Shown here piece by piece: positions 13,701 through 29,400 of a stretch of 64,000 nt of DNA; positions within the stretch are counted from its first letter, which is position 1; the number at the start of each line of letters is the position of its first letter. The stretch covers positions 26,198,495 through 26,262,494 of the forward strand of contig NC_081149.1 of NCBI RefSeq assembly GCF_958295425.1, in the 5' to 3' direction. The notes beneath the pieces were generated by a model that made no database searches, was not told where the DNA came from, and saw only the letters and a list, made by a program, of their open reading frames with translations. Made by a program: the position numbers and the translations under genes. This stretch comes from Solea solea. Lineage: Eukaryota > Chordata > Actinopteri > Pleuronectiformes > Soleidae.

Positions 13701-16700
13701 CAGCTTTTATGTGAACAGCTGGAACAGTTTTGAAATCCTGACATTTGTTGAGGGAGCTGGTGGAAGAAGTTCCAGAAAGGACTGTCAGGAAAATCTCTGG
13801 ACATCATTGCATATCTGGAAGCTGCTTAACGTAATCATTGTTTATTCCTGCTCTACCAATCTTGTTGCATCACCCCTGAGTCAATACTGCAAAAACAAAA
13901 TACACTGCAGGACACATGTTTTAGAATTTTTAGAACTTTTTGAACAACAACACAAGTGAGTGAACTCATTAATCAGCCATTTTGCCACCATAATTATTGT
14001 TCTGGTTATTTATCTAAATGTAACACTGACTGTAATGTGTCAGTTGCTGTGAAAGCAATGATTTGTCTTAAAGAGAGAGGCATAAAATATGTCTACTGGC
14101 AACAAGTATCGATATAAGCGTGCATGTCAGAGCCTTCATAAACCAACCTGCCGAATCTCTTCACACACTAAGGTGAAAACCCAAAAGTAAAGCAGGAACT
14201 CCAGAGGTGCTGGACCGTCAGGAGGCGAAGGCTTGAAGTCCACCAACAGAACATAGGCAAACAGGCAGAGGAAGAGGAAGTACATGAGCACATTCCCGAG
14301 GAAACAGGTGACGGGGGCGAACCAGAACTGTCTCCACCGAGACACAAAAAACGGCCTCTTGGTGTTAGTTGGCAAAGAACCTGGAAAACAGAATATTCAC
14401 AACTGAGGTTCCTTAATCTGTACTAAGGATGTGACCAAGGACTTCAAATGAGTATCCACCTATAGTCACAATTTCATTTTATTGATAATGAAATCATGAC
14501 CACATGTTCATTTCACACACAATACAATTCAGTTCATCATTCCCACTGGTAGAGTGTTTATGGGTTTCTATGGGAACCACAAGGCACATGTACCAACAGT
14601 GACATGCATTCATATAACATTTTAAGTAATAAAGATAATAAAATAACCCTGGAACATCCTCGAGGAATGATACAGCAAAACCTTTTCTACTGAGCTTCCT
14701 GTATTTTACACTTTATTTTGAAAGTCCATTGCTGACTCTCTTTTAGGATTCAACAGGTATTCAGTACCATGTCAACAGATAATCAGTTGACATTTATTCA
14801 ACTGATAAATGACATACAAGGATCTAATAATTGTTTATAACCCTAACCCTATACAAAAGAGCCTGTTGACTCTAACTAGCATATTAGCAGTGTTATTAAC
14901 CATCATTTAACTACCTCTCTCTGTGTCAGCATCTTATTAGTTGACTATCTACCTCTGATAAATATTTCATAGTATCATAAAATATCACATTCTTAGTTGA
15001 TTATCTGTTGACAATATGTTTATTATAAAGTAAACAACAACGACACAGAGAGACTGCGCTGCAAGTAGCCAGAGCAAGACTGCAACTGACCTTTCAGCTT
15101 TTCTTTTAGATCCCTGAACTCTTCTGCCTCTTCATCACTGCAACAGTGAAACAAAGATGAGAAAAGAAAGTCAGGAACCTTCTGCAGCCTTCATCTGTGT
15201 ATAAATGTGTATAAATGTGTTACTTCTGTATAATGTCAGCGAGGGAGAAGACAGTGCAATCATTCCCATCCAGACTGTCAGTGTCTCTGCCATGGTGGAT
15301 CTCCTCAGACCCGCCCTCCTCTTCCTGTTCCCTGTAACACACAAAACCAAATACACTTTCTTTCAACTGAGACTGACGAGAGCTTGTTTTAATTATTAAA
15401 AAAAACACACTGCTTAATCAATCATCAAAATCATTTAATTTAGTAATCAATTAATAGTTGCAGCCCTCGTTTAAAGTAAAAGGAAATGAGGAGAAATATA
15501 AAAGAAAGTCTAATGTCATATCACATTATAATTACATTCAAACTTTCACCAACACTATGCTGAAAGATTAAAATGGAACTATTATGTGTATTATGTCATG
15601 GCGTGTCACAACATGTCACATTATTGTTGTGAGCTTTTTTTGTTTTAGTTTTTTCAAACTAAATTCATGTTAATGTTTAAGTTTACCAAGAACATGTACA
15701 GTGTAAACAGTGTCTAGTAAATTAGTAACTAAATCATATTGCTCATATTCACATTATATATATTTTTTAAACATTATTTGCGACTAAAATCATTTTTTCC
15801 CCTTAAATATGTGCTGGGATGAATTATGAGCCAGTGTTTCCTCATGGCACAGAAATACAGCCATGAATAACATGGTAGTGAAGATATCAGGGCTTTAAGC
15901 ACACAACAGTAACACAACAGTAACACAACAGTGGCACAACAATAACACAACATTGACACAGCACTGACCTGAAGCTGATGAGGTTGGTGTAGAGGACGGG
16001 GGGCAGGAAAAAGGTGAGGATCAGTTTCCAGACCTCAGTGTTTCTCTCCATGTCGCCCCACCAGATCTGAGAGAGCAGAGACTGCAGCACAGAGCAGCAC
16101 AACATTCACTTACACACCACTTTCATTTCAAGTCTCTCTGGTGGAAAGAATTCAACAATATCAGGTCTATTACATTCGTCATCTGTCCACTTGATGTTTT
16201 TATTATTATTTCTGTCATTATTAGATATTTCCAGTTTTATTTTGGTATTCATTGTGTTTTCTTATATCAGAATATTACCTTCCTCTTCCTGTTTGGTTTA
16301 CCGTGCCACTCATTAATCACATGCTCTGCTCCAGATGTCACGTGATGATGTCCAGTTTGCTCATGGCGTCAACGCACATTTTAAATCCAGAAAAAAATCA
16401 CAGTACCTGACAAACTTATGATACCCCAGGTGCTTTTCACATGTGTGGAAGCTGCTGCAGTGGACATTATTTCAAACCTGCAGCATTTCCCAACTTTCCC
16501 TCATTCTAGTCCAGAGATCACTTACATATCACAATAAAAGTGTGCAAAAATAAACAAGATATTTAAGTTAATTCCAGATTCACAGTTTCCCAGTCTGCAG
16601 TTAAAGAACCTTGTCTAATAAAATAAAGGCTGTATTGATGTCATAGTGTGTCATTTAGTGACATTTCCCTTTAAAAAGGAATCTATCTGTGGGTCTTCAT

Positions 16701-19700
16701 CACGCTACCATATAGCAGTGCTCCACCTCAGTTATCATCATCATCAGTGATCCACCTCAGTCATCCTCATCAGCATCATAACATATACATATATACATAA
16801 ACATATACACATATACATATATACGTACTGTATATACATATACATAAACATATATACACATATAAACATATACATATATACATACTGTATATACATATAA
16901 AAACATATATGTACATATATACATACTGTGTATATACATATACATAAACATATATACTTATATACACATATACATACTGTATATACATATACATAAACAT
17001 ATATGTACATATATACATACTGTATATACATATATACACATATACATACTGTATATAGATATACATAAACATATATGTACATATATACATACTGTATATA
17101 CATATACATAAACATATGTACTTATATACACATATACATACTGTATATACATATACATATATGTACATATATACATACTGTATATACATATACATAAACA
17201 TATATACTTATATACACATATAAACATATACATATATACATACTGTATATACATAAACATATATACACATATACATATATACAGTACATACCGTATATAC
17301 ATATACATAAACATATATACACATACATACTGTATATACATATATATATATATACATACTGTATATACATATATACTAATGTGTGATAAAAGAGTATCAG
17401 CCAGAATGAAAGGAAAGACATACAAGACAGTGATGAGACCAGCGATGCTGTATGGTCAAGAGACAGTGGCACTGAGGAAAAGACAGGAAGCAGAGCTGGA
17501 GGTAGCAGAGATGAAGATGTTGAGGTTCTCTTTGGGAGTGACGAAGATGGATAGGATCAGGAATGAGTCAATCAGAGGAACAGCACATGTTAGATGTTTT
17601 GGAGATAAGGTCAGAGAGGCCAGAATGAGATGGTTTGGTCATGTACAGAGGAGGGATAGTGAGTATATTGGTAGAAGGATGTTGGGGTTGGAACTGCCAG
17701 GCAGGAGGTCTAGAGGAAGACCAAAGAGAAGGTTTATGGATGTAGTGAAAGAGGACATGAAGTTAGTTGGTGTGAGAGAGGGGGATACAGAGAACAGGGT
17801 GAGATGGAGGAGGTTGATTCACTGTGGCGACCCCTGAAGGGAGCGGCCGAAAAGAAGAAGAAGAAGAAGAAGAAGAAGTATATACATATATACATACTGT
17901 ATATACATATACATAAACATATATACACATATACATATATAAATACTGTATATACATATACATAAACATATATACACATATACATACTGTATATACACAT
18001 ACATAAACATATATACACATATACATATATACATACTGTATATACATATATACATACTGTATATACATATACATAAACATATATACCTACTGTATATACA
18101 CATACATATATACATACTGTATATACATATACATAAACATATATACACATATACATATATACATACTGTATATACATATACATAAACATATATACATACT
18201 GTATATACATATACATAAACATATACACATACATATATACATACTGTATATACATATACATACTGTATATACATATATACAAACTGTATATACATATACA
18301 TAAACATATATACATATATACATACTGTATATACATATACATAAACATATATACACATATACATATATACATACTGTATATACACATACATAAACATATA
18401 CACATACATACTGTATATACATACTGTATATACATATACATAAACACATATACATATATACATACTGTATATACATAAACATAAACATATATACACATAT
18501 AAACATACTGTATATACATATACACATATACTCATATATACATATACATAAACATATATACATACTGTATATACATAAACATATATACACATACATATAT
18601 ACATACTGTTTAAACATATATACATACTGTATATACATATACACATATACATATCATAACCCTAAACCAGTCAAATGTTCTCCTGAGTGTTTCATCATCC
18701 TCGCTCACTACTACTGCTGACACTGACATACTGCCAGTTACAAATGTCTCTGGATGTGAACATCCAGGTGATAATCTGCGTCGTGTCCAAAATGCTGCTG
18801 TTTTGTTTGGTGACGTCAGCTGTTTATCACTCACCTGTTCACTATAACATACTTTATAACTTACCTTGCCAATTATAGTGCCAGTTTCCTGACTGAGTGA
18901 TGTTATTTGGTCTTTTTGCCAACCAAATCATCATTCAGGGTTTATTTAGCCTGCTTATGTATCTGTGACCCACTTTACATTAATAAATGTTAATAATAAT
19001 AATATAATAATAATCATTTCTAATGCAGTGCATGTTTCTCTACCTGAACGCCGTCATGGCCGAAGAACAGTCGAGCGTCCGCCACAGTGGACATTTGCAG
19101 AGACGTTGCTCCGCCCCACACTAAAGACTTCCTTATAAGGAGAGTGAAGGCGCGGCTCTCACTGTTCTGGTAACACTCACTGAAAACGTCTAAAGACACA
19201 AACATAAAGTTGTAAACATACAATATAAAGGTGCATTAGTGCATTTATTCTCCATGCTCCTCAGTGTTCATTTGTTGTAAATGTGTTTGTTTGTCCTTTT
19301 GCCTTTTTGTTAGTTGTTTGATTAAAGACTTTATTAATTGTGCAACCTATGAATAAACCCAATAAAATGTAAAATACATTTTTTTTCTCAAAATAAAAAC
19401 AAAACTTTTTTCTCGTAATATTCCAACTTTATTCTTGAAAACTTCAATTCTTGTTCTTCAGTACGGCACTAATACTCCGCCATAATGATTGCATGACATC
19501 TTTTTTTAATTTACTGTGAAATAAAGACACTTGGGTGCACTTATGAAAATGTCAATCATGTAACGTGGCTGTAGAGAACAGACTCACCGAGCGACAGGTT
19601 CTCAAACATCTGTGCTAGTTCCTTCATGGCCAGCTTGTTCTCAGTCTCGCTCTCCAGCTTGGAAAGCTCTCTCAGCATCTTACAGGCGCCCAGAGCGCTG

Positions 19701-22700
19701 AGCACAGGTTCTCCTGCCTGACACGCAAACACACAAACAGGCTGCCAGTAAATAAACTCCAATGCTTTATGGGAACTTGGAAGATTGGCAGCTTTGTGAG
19801 CTGTAGTTTGCACATGATCACCATTGTACATTAAAATGTCAGTCCAGTCCAGTCCAATGTGAAGTTCTCACCATCTCCCAGAAGTACAGAGCCATTTCCC
19901 TGCGGTTCTGCAGAACAGCCCAGATGAAGAGAGCGGCCCAAGGTGAGAGGCAGCGCTGGTTCCGGTACATGCACTCCCCCAACAGCATCTTATTAACTTG
20001 CTGAAGACGATACATGAGTCATCAGTGAGCTCTGAACAATGATCTTTAGTGAGAGAAATTCTTTCACGTTTCAAATGAATTCAAAGTCTTTTATAAACAA
20101 ACAATTCCATGTCACATTCAAACCATTGTCAATGAGTTCAGATCATCAGATCTGTTTCTTTCCATAGCAGTTTTTAGTGTAAGAGAAAAATGTTCTCAAC
20201 TCAGGAAAGACCGACTGAAACTGGCAGATCACAAAGGTCTCTGTGTGATCCTGACACCCATCAACAGTCTACAGTCTGCCTCATTATATCTTTGTTGAAC
20301 CGAACCTCCTGAGGGCGGACTGTTGGTATCAGCAGAGGAAGCCTCTCTCTCGTCTCTTCCAAACCAAAGATACAGTGGTATGCAAAAGTTTGGGCCCCGG
20401 CGTAACTTCAACTTTGGCACTGATTCCTGGACATTGTTCTCCAGAATCTGGTGATATTGAGGGGAATCCATGTGACCCTCAACTTTAACAAGATTCCCAG
20501 TCCCTGCACTGGCCACACAGCCCCACGATGGAACCGCCACCAAATTTTACTGTAAGTAGCAAGTGTTTTTCTTGGAAGGCTGTGTTGTTTTTCCACCATG
20601 CATAACGCCCCTTGTTTTGCCCAAATAACTCTATTTTAGTTTCATCAGTTCACAGCACCTTATTCCATATTATACTTATCTTACACAATGTACAGTATAT
20701 ATTGTATATTCTATTCTATTTTTATAATCTTAATTTGTACATTCATAGATGTGAAAATGCACATTTGTTATTTAATACCTTGAACTTTCAAACCTAATAA
20801 AGGATTATCTTATCTTATCTTTACCTCAAGTATGCCCCACCAAGGGTAATCTCTTCTGTCTCCTCCTCCTCTCCTCTCCCATTTTTCCTCTCACCCCAGC
20901 CGGTGGAGGCAGATGCTGCTCATGTGTGAGTCTGGTTCTTCTCTCCACTGCCCCCTAGTGTTTGCTCATTGTGTGAACTGTTGTGTTTCTCTGCTCCATG
21001 ATGTTGTCTATGTACAGACCTGAGATCATGTATGTTGTGATTCTATACAAATAACATTTAATTGAATCTCTCATGTAAACAGCATGGATGACACTGGTGA
21101 TACAACATCCCAGATCTCCTGAAAGCTTTTACTTTTTGAACCAAAAGCAGTTCCCTGCTCACAGACCTTCAGAGTTCTCCTGGTGGTGGTGCTGGTGTCC
21201 AGGCCGAGAGGTCCGTAGTAGAAAGGCAGACAGACATCACCGAGCAGATCCCACAGCAGGCGGGAAACCTGAAGCATCAACACACACACACACACACACA
21301 CACACCTGCAGTTACACACACACACACCTGCTGACGGAGTTATGAGTGACAGCAGCTGTTTTTAGTGGAGAGGGAAGGATTCATGATTTGTGTTATGACG
21401 GGGACCAGGCAGGGGCAGAAGGGTAGGGAGGGGGTCCAACTGGAAGGAAGAAGATTTGGATTTTTTTGATGAGATCAGAAATTGTAGAAGCAGAGAGTAG
21501 AGTAAAAGATGAGAGTGGGGGGGGTGAGGGACACGGAGAGTTTGGTCGATGTTTAGAACGAGTTGTTGAATATGAAGAATGATGTGAGGGAGTTACAGAA
21601 TATTGTGGAGTACATGTGACGAGAGCGTCGGCATCGCAGTTAGTATGGGTGTGATCTAGGATGTGTCCTTTACAGTGGGCGAGGAAGTCAGTTTAATGCT
21701 GTAATCCAAAAGTGTCCAAACAGGATGTAAAGTCTCTGGTGGAGGATCAGTCTGTTTTTGCTCACTCTCCGTGGACATGAAAGTACACAGTGAACTCTGA
21801 CACCGGTCATGTTTCAGGAGGTGCGAGCGAACTCATGGAAACATTTTCCAATCACATATTTTTCTTGAGTGAAGTGCATGATGATCTACATGTGACCAGT
21901 GACTGTGTTTCCTAGTTAGTAGCATCATGAACACAGTTTTAGATCATTATCTGTGTAACTCACTCTCCATCCAATCCATCGTCCCTCTCATCTTCCTCCT
22001 CACCTCATACAGACTGAGTTCCATTGCTGAGGCAGGTCCAGTTAGTCCACACAGCGGACTCTTGAGGGGACTGGTCACAGATCTGTCCAGACTGTGCTGG
22101 GACCCGGCCAGACCCTGCCTCTCACTCAGGTGCCTCTGGAGCAGCACGTAGGCCAGGGAACTGTCCGATAAGGAGCGGTACAAGCTCTCCAGGCGCTGGT
22201 ACGTCAGGTAGTCCAGGATATTCAGACCGTTCTCACAGAAGAGACGCACAAACTGCGGCTTGTCATTGATCAGTGCATCTGTCATGGAGTCTTCAAGGTC
22301 CTCATACTGGAAAATAGAATCACCTGATCAACATGTGACTGAAGCATGCACAGGAACTCAAGTCAACCTCCATCTTTTATGATACTGACATGTGACTGCT
22401 TTAAAGATGACAACACACTGGTGACAAAGTTGGAAACATGTTCAATGATTTAAACGTCCAGGAACTAAATGACTAAAGGTTGTAGAAAGCACACGTAGAC
22501 TCCTATAAGTTACACTAGAAAACTATTATATTATCTATATTTATTATGTATAGCGTCAGATCACAACATACATGATCTCATCTGTACACAGTACGTCAGA
22601 AAGTCAGGAGCTTCTCCGTCATGATATTCATGGTGACATTTAACAGAATTACAAAATAAAAGTCTTTTAATATGTTACAAGTTCACAATTACAGACATAT

Positions 22701-23635
22701 TTATGATAAAATATCAATCTATAAATAACAAAAACTAATCGATGGGGGGGCGGGGTCAGGTGTTGACTCTGACCTTCCACTGTATGTCTCCATTGAAGAG
22801 CTCAGTTTTGGCGATGTCCACTCGATTCCAGGCCACGGCCAGTTTCAGCTCTTCAGTGCACTCACTCGCTTCACTGCATGTACGTTTACTAGCTTAACAC
22901 ACACACACACACACACGTTACTGTCGGATCAACAGGATGTGAGTGAGAATTGATTGGCAATATTTGCAGAATATAAAATAGCACTGGAGTTAGCAGGTGT
23001 TGTTTTCTTTACATCACTTTATGTAACAGACCAAGTCTGCAGCTTATTACATAACCAGCACATGACACTGTAACTACATTGTGCAGCTAGTAGTGAATGA
23101 GTAAAAGAAAGAGTCGACTGATTCAACACAAATGAAGATGAAGATGAAGTGATTTACTGACTTACCTCTAACCAGAGCTCTGAGGAGAACTGTGTCAAAA
23201 TCATCCAAACCCTCCTGATCCCCATGGAACACGGTGATGAGGTCTCTGCTCTGATAAATACTCAGAGCCTAAACACAGAGAGACGCAGCTCACAAATCAT
23301 GTTTCAACCGTTTCTGTTCACACAGATCAACAATAATAATAACAACAACAACAATATTAACAATAATAATAATAACAATAATAATAACAATAATAATAAT
23401 AACATTAAAAATAATAATAAGAAGAAGAATAACAAAGCCCAAACAGAGGCAGAATAATCATTAACATCAAATTCAATCACCAAAGGTTCCATACTGCAAA
23501 GAACTTTTAGAACAGAAATATGAAAGTCTTTTTTCATCATGTCATACGGGTCATATACTTTATATCACAGAAAGAAAAGGGTTTTCAAATATTCTCCAGC
23601 TCTAACAACGATGGCTGATGTGACCGTGCAACAGT

Positions 23636-23671
<36 letters not shown>

Positions 23672-26417
23672 GTTTGACTCACAGTGTCCACCACTTTCTC
23701 CAGCTTATCTTCAACTGGGAAGTGCTTCCAAACCTTCTCACGGACCCTCTCGCGGTGCTCTGTGCCCAAAGCATGAGCAGCATCGCCATCTGCTGGCAGA
23801 GAGGTGGGACTGAGGGGAACAGGGCAGAGATTGCCCAGCAGCTCACTGATGAAGTCTGCAGCTGGTCCAGAACCAGCAAGAACCAGCCAGGGCGTGGCTT
23901 TCCTCAGAGAGGCATTTACTCTCTGCAGCACACCGAAAAAAAGAGGAGACGGTTTCATTCATCCTCATGTTTTAAGTGAGATTAACATGTTACACGTAAC
24001 ATGTTATGTGTAACGTAACACGTAACACATAATGCGTAACATGAAAACATCAATGGGTTTAGCTCTCAGGTACAGAGGAGCCTCGAGTGTTAAACAGTGT
24101 CTGGGTGGAAACTGCATCATGGGCTGTTTCAGGTCAAACACCAAACTCAGTTTTCTTACCTCCAGCATGTTGACGTCGCCTGAGATGAGCAGGCACAGCA
24201 CTGGGATTTCAATGCTGCCGCTGCCTGGTGATAAAAGCCGTCAGATGACGTCAGAACATACTTTCACATCATATTTCACTATATTAACATGAATCACATG
24301 ATCAGTTGTGAAACCATTGAGCCTCAAACCAGGTTGTCTTTGATTGTTTTTGGCTCAGGACAGAAACTCTCATTCCATGCAGTGCGAGAGTGTGAACCCT
24401 GAGCTGAAAGGTTCATCGACTGAGTAAGAAGGAGAAAACTGACCACGCATTCATTTCAACCTCATTAAGGATAAACCACCCTTTGATAGATAATTGAGGA
24501 CTTTTGTACAAATCTGTGGCTGTGGAGAGGCTGTCACCCTCATCATCTATGTCATGTCTGTTAGATACTGTTAGGATGAGCTTCTATACCAACACTGATG
24601 AAACAAGTACTGTCTGTTGGACCCAGGGGAGACTTTAGCGACCGGGTCAGCCTGAGAACCTGGTCTCTGCCTGTCAGAACGCAGGGTGAACCAAACACCA
24701 TTGAAGTGATTACACTACAGAACAGTAACTATGGTGATTACAAAATAACAATGTTACACAAAGGACGATGACTTTCAGCTCTACAATAGGGTGAAAATTA
24801 ATTTTCATGTAAAGGTTTTACACTGACGGTCATTTAGTTGTTACTGTAAAGTGTTTCCTTGTACTCTATCTTCATTACATGTTACAAAAACATGTAACAT
24901 GTTCAGGATACATATTTTTAGCGAATATCCAAACAGTGAAAAACAAGCATTATAATTATAATCATTTATAAAACATTATAAATCCTGGGGTCCTGGAGTG
25001 ACAGTTGAAGGCTCCCCCTTGTGGCAGCTTATTGAACACTGAGCGACTGAAGCCGTCTATGATAAACTCACAGTGCTGTCTAGTGTTAGCACTGCTAGGG
25101 TCTGAACATGATTAACACGTGCATGCAAGAGCAAATCACTCTGATAAGTGGCAGCACATGGATCTATCTTACCCCAAATGCCGGTTCTCTGATGGGAAAT
25201 GTAGTCCTCCAGACTGGCACGGAAGGCCACTTCTCCCCCGCGACGGCCAACACTCCCGTCATCCACCAGGAGGAAAGCCTGACAGTTGTTGTCCAGGCAG
25301 CAGGAGTCACGGGACGTGTTCTGGACGTAGTAGCGGGCGGGAAAACTCCCCTTCAAACACACACATGTGGGATTCTGAGCAAGTTCATTCACAGGAAGGA
25401 AGTGATGACACTGTAACCCTTGTTTTCACTTAGTGACTTCTTCTAGTGTTATTAGAGACTGTGACGTGAAAGCACAGATTATTCTAAAGGTCTTTGCACA
25501 CTGGTCAGGACAAAAGGGCAAATCATTATGACACTGCTGTCCATGCTCTCCCTCCAAAGCAAAGAAACTAAATGATCAATTAAGTAGTACCAAGGTCGGT
25601 CTGCAGCAGAGCAGCTGTCACAGCAGAGAAGAAAAACCAGAATAAAAGTATCATTTTGTATTAAAGATGATTATATATGTTTTATTATTGTTATGATTAT
25701 TTTAATAAACTAAACTGTGATCAATGGATCAACAAATAACATTAATGGATTCCCATATCCACTGATATATTTCCATATACAACGGTTTCAGGGATTGAGT
25801 TCCACTTTAACAGGGAAAACTAATGAACGATTTATTCTGTGTATTTGTGGGACAGGAACAATGTGCTCAGACCAACCTTCCAGAACAAGTACCTTGGGAT
25901 TGATGAGCTGCTGCCTGTTGTGCACCAGGCCCCAGGGAGCCACTCCCACAGCTATCACCTTTTTTTGGGAGAGCGCAGGAGCTGCAGCGGCGTGGTCCCT
26001 CACCGCCTCACCCACACAGCGGGTCACGCCCTCCCTCAGACCCCCGGTTAAGATCCACGCTCCTGTGTGGACAGGACACAAGGACTCATACTGTCAGAAA
26101 TCTAAATATAAGAATCTCTCACTTCATATGTTTATTGAAATGTATTGTTATATTTATATATGTATTTCTAATAAAAAATGATAATAATAATAATAACGAT
26201 AATGATAATGATAATAACAATAATGATAATAATAACAATGATAATAATTATAATAATGATAATAATAATAATAATGATGATGATGATGATGATAATTATA
26301 ATGATAATGATAATGATGGTGATGATAATAATGATAATGATAATAATAATAATAATGACGACGATGATAACAATAATAATAATAATAATGATGATAATAA
26401 TAATTATAATACTGATA

Positions 26418-26448
<31 letters not shown>

Positions 26449-29400
26449 TAATGTTGATGATGATAACAATAATAATAATGATAATAATAACAATAATAAT
26501 GATAATAATAATAATAACAATAATAATAATGATAATGATAATAATGATAATAATAATGATGATAATAATTATCATAATAATAATAATTATGAGGATGATA
26601 ATAATAAGACTGTCATCTTCACATAACCTTTTACTTAAACAGAATCAGCCATGGAGAAACCAGGAGCCAGAGTGCTGAGGGGCATTTGGAGTTATTTACA
26701 GATTCCGTCCATTTGAATGTTTTGATTTGATTTGATTTTATTTGAAAGGGACCATGTGCAATTAAAAACATAAATGTCACCATTTGATGCATTACACCAG
26801 AGTTAGCCTTGGGCTAATTTACATCTGCAGTCCCTACCTAAAGATAAATACAACACAGGTAAAACATCAAATATCACTCAGCAGGTAATCATGTAGTCAT
26901 GTAGAAGGACAAAATAAATACAGCACAGTTAAAACATTACGCAACAAGTAAGAACATACAGCAGTGTAGGAAGTGCCCCTCACAGGTGCACACACACACA
27001 GACACACATACATACACTCACACAAATAGCCACTGGCAAATTAGTGGGTGCATTGTTGTGAGAGTTTTAGGTGTTTTTTTATTTTAGCTTTAAACCCACC
27101 AAGCAGGTCACTCCTCAAACTGAGCCGAGTGACAGAATCATCACATTTACGGTACATAATCCAGCCCCCTCCTGGTCTGTCAGTGACCTCTGATATCATT
27201 GTCGACTTCTTTATCCTCCACATGAGGGGGGTGGAGCAACTGGCACAGGGTGAAAGGTCAGGGTTTGTCAAACAGATGAACAACAACCCTAACCCTCACA
27301 TTCACACCTACGTCCTCACCTGTACTCTGTGCAGCCCGGACCAGTCCATTCCTCAGAATGTCTCTCACCCATGTTTTCATCTTTCCATGGCCTTCACCTC
27401 CAACCACAGACACCACCAGGTTAGGAGAAGGCAGGCCCCAGTGCGCCGTCATCAGGGTGTAGATGATTTGAGGTGGCGTGTCACATGACAGGCGCAGAAA
27501 CTAAAACAGAAATTCAGAGTCTCAGAGATAACAGACAACATGGATGCATCTATGAGATGATTTTTAAAAATCAACCCCGCCGTGGTTAGAGATGGAGGAC
27601 GCCTCAGCAGTCGCTTCTCTTTAGAGTCTTTGTTCTTTGTTCACAAAGACCAACGTACTACAGACAAATGTGCAGTTTAAAAGTCCCTTAAGTCGGACGT
27701 CGTGCTCATGACTCGGCAGCAGAAACTTTACTAGAGCAGGTAACAAAAAAGCACTAGGTACCAGGGACTCACAAAAACCCAAGTCAAGTTAAAAAGTGCT
27801 ACAACTGTATCATGTAGTTCTGCAGCAGTTCTGGTCTATAAACAACCAGCACCAGGTTCTCTTATGGTGGAAAGGAGTCTGTGAGGAATTGTATCCTGCA
27901 GTCAGTGCACAGCTCATGTTGCGACCTGTTAGTGAATGTGTGGTCATTCAATCCTCAGAACTGGTTCCACCTGTGACTCTGCATTCTTTCCTTGGAGTAA
28001 CTGGGAAAGAGATCAGAGCAGATGGTGTTAGACGACGGTCACGTCATCACAGTGAAAATGCAGTAAACTGAAGAGGAACGTCTTCACGTTAGCGACGATC
28101 TGTCACGTTAGTGACAGACTCACACGTCTCATTTCTTTATTCTTCCTTTTCATTATCATCATTTTTCCTTTTTATCACTTTATTGCTCTTTGAGCAGATG
28201 TTAGAGAGAATGAATTTTGCATGAATAATAAAAACACATTTTCTCATTTTGTGTTCCCACTAGCCACACAGACACCTTCCTTTGTTACACAACAAAGCAA
28301 AAGTATATTTGCAACATCTTTATTCTTTTTTTGTCATTGTGCACACACTTTAATTAGTAATAGTGAAGTTGACTCATTCTTATTAAGGAGGTCTCGCAAA
28401 CCGACGTGAAGAAGAAGAGAATGTCAACATCAACGTCAAGTCCTTTCCAGGATTTGTTTGCATTTGTCTAAGTATATGAAGATGTTGTTGGTCCTCCTAA
28501 ATATGTGTATTTGCCCATTTAAATAAACATATTATAGACAGTTAAATGACAGTACTGTTTTGTGATGATAGAAACAAACACAGGAGTCTGTCGTTACATT
28601 GATTTAAGCTTCTCCATCTTTTATCCAGGTGTGTCCAAAGCGAATGGGCGGTGCCAGTTAGTTACTCAAGGACCGCCCCCCTGAAGACCTCCCTTGGGCC
28701 ACATGCAAGTGAACAAACTTCATTTCTCTGGAAATTTGAAAGTTCAATAAAACCGTACGTCATGTTCTAGTATTTGAGTATTTGTTATGGTTACGGTTAT
28801 GGTTAGTCTTGTGTGTCACTCACATGACTGTGTCTGCGTCCAGCACCAGCGAACTGCACCTCTCCAAAGGCGTCAGTGGAGCTCTCTGAGGAGTGATGTC
28901 TGCTCTCCCACTGAGTGACAATCGCTGAGCCAAAGAAGTCTGCTGTGGCCACAGAGTCGTGAGCCTCCTGCACTCCACCACACTGACACAGCGCTCCATT
29001 ACTGACGCACAACACACACACACACACAAACTTAGAACCCGTTATCTCATGACAGTGTTTGTATGGGTGCAAAATGGCGTCTGGTCTTCGCAGACGTTCA
29101 GTCAGGGCTGTGCTCATGGAGGCATCATGATGTTTTCTAGTGAAGGAGCTGAATCCACTGAATCATATGTCCATCATTACAAAACGTGAGGCTGACGAGT
29201 TTATAAAAGACAGATGACGAGAGATTACCTGAAAGAATCCTCGACAAACGTGGTGCACACTCGTCTCTTAATGATCTTGGGAATCCAGCTCTGTGTGCAG
29301 GAAAAGACAAGGACACAAACATCAGTCTCACATGTGCTTATGTTCCTTATGTGATATGTTACGCATATTAATGAGACACAATCTCAAAAAGTAGTAAGTC

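Noticed and set aside
16744..18652. Long minus-strand open frames (up to 277 codons) rich in Tyr, Ile, Cys, Val and Met
   Set aside because: They read through the TATACATA microsatellite in several frames at once and have no domain; repeat periodicity removes stop codons by chance.
26135..26678. Open frames giving poly-Asn/Asp, poly-Ile and poly-Met
   Set aside because: Direct translation of a trinucleotide array in trpm4 intron 4.
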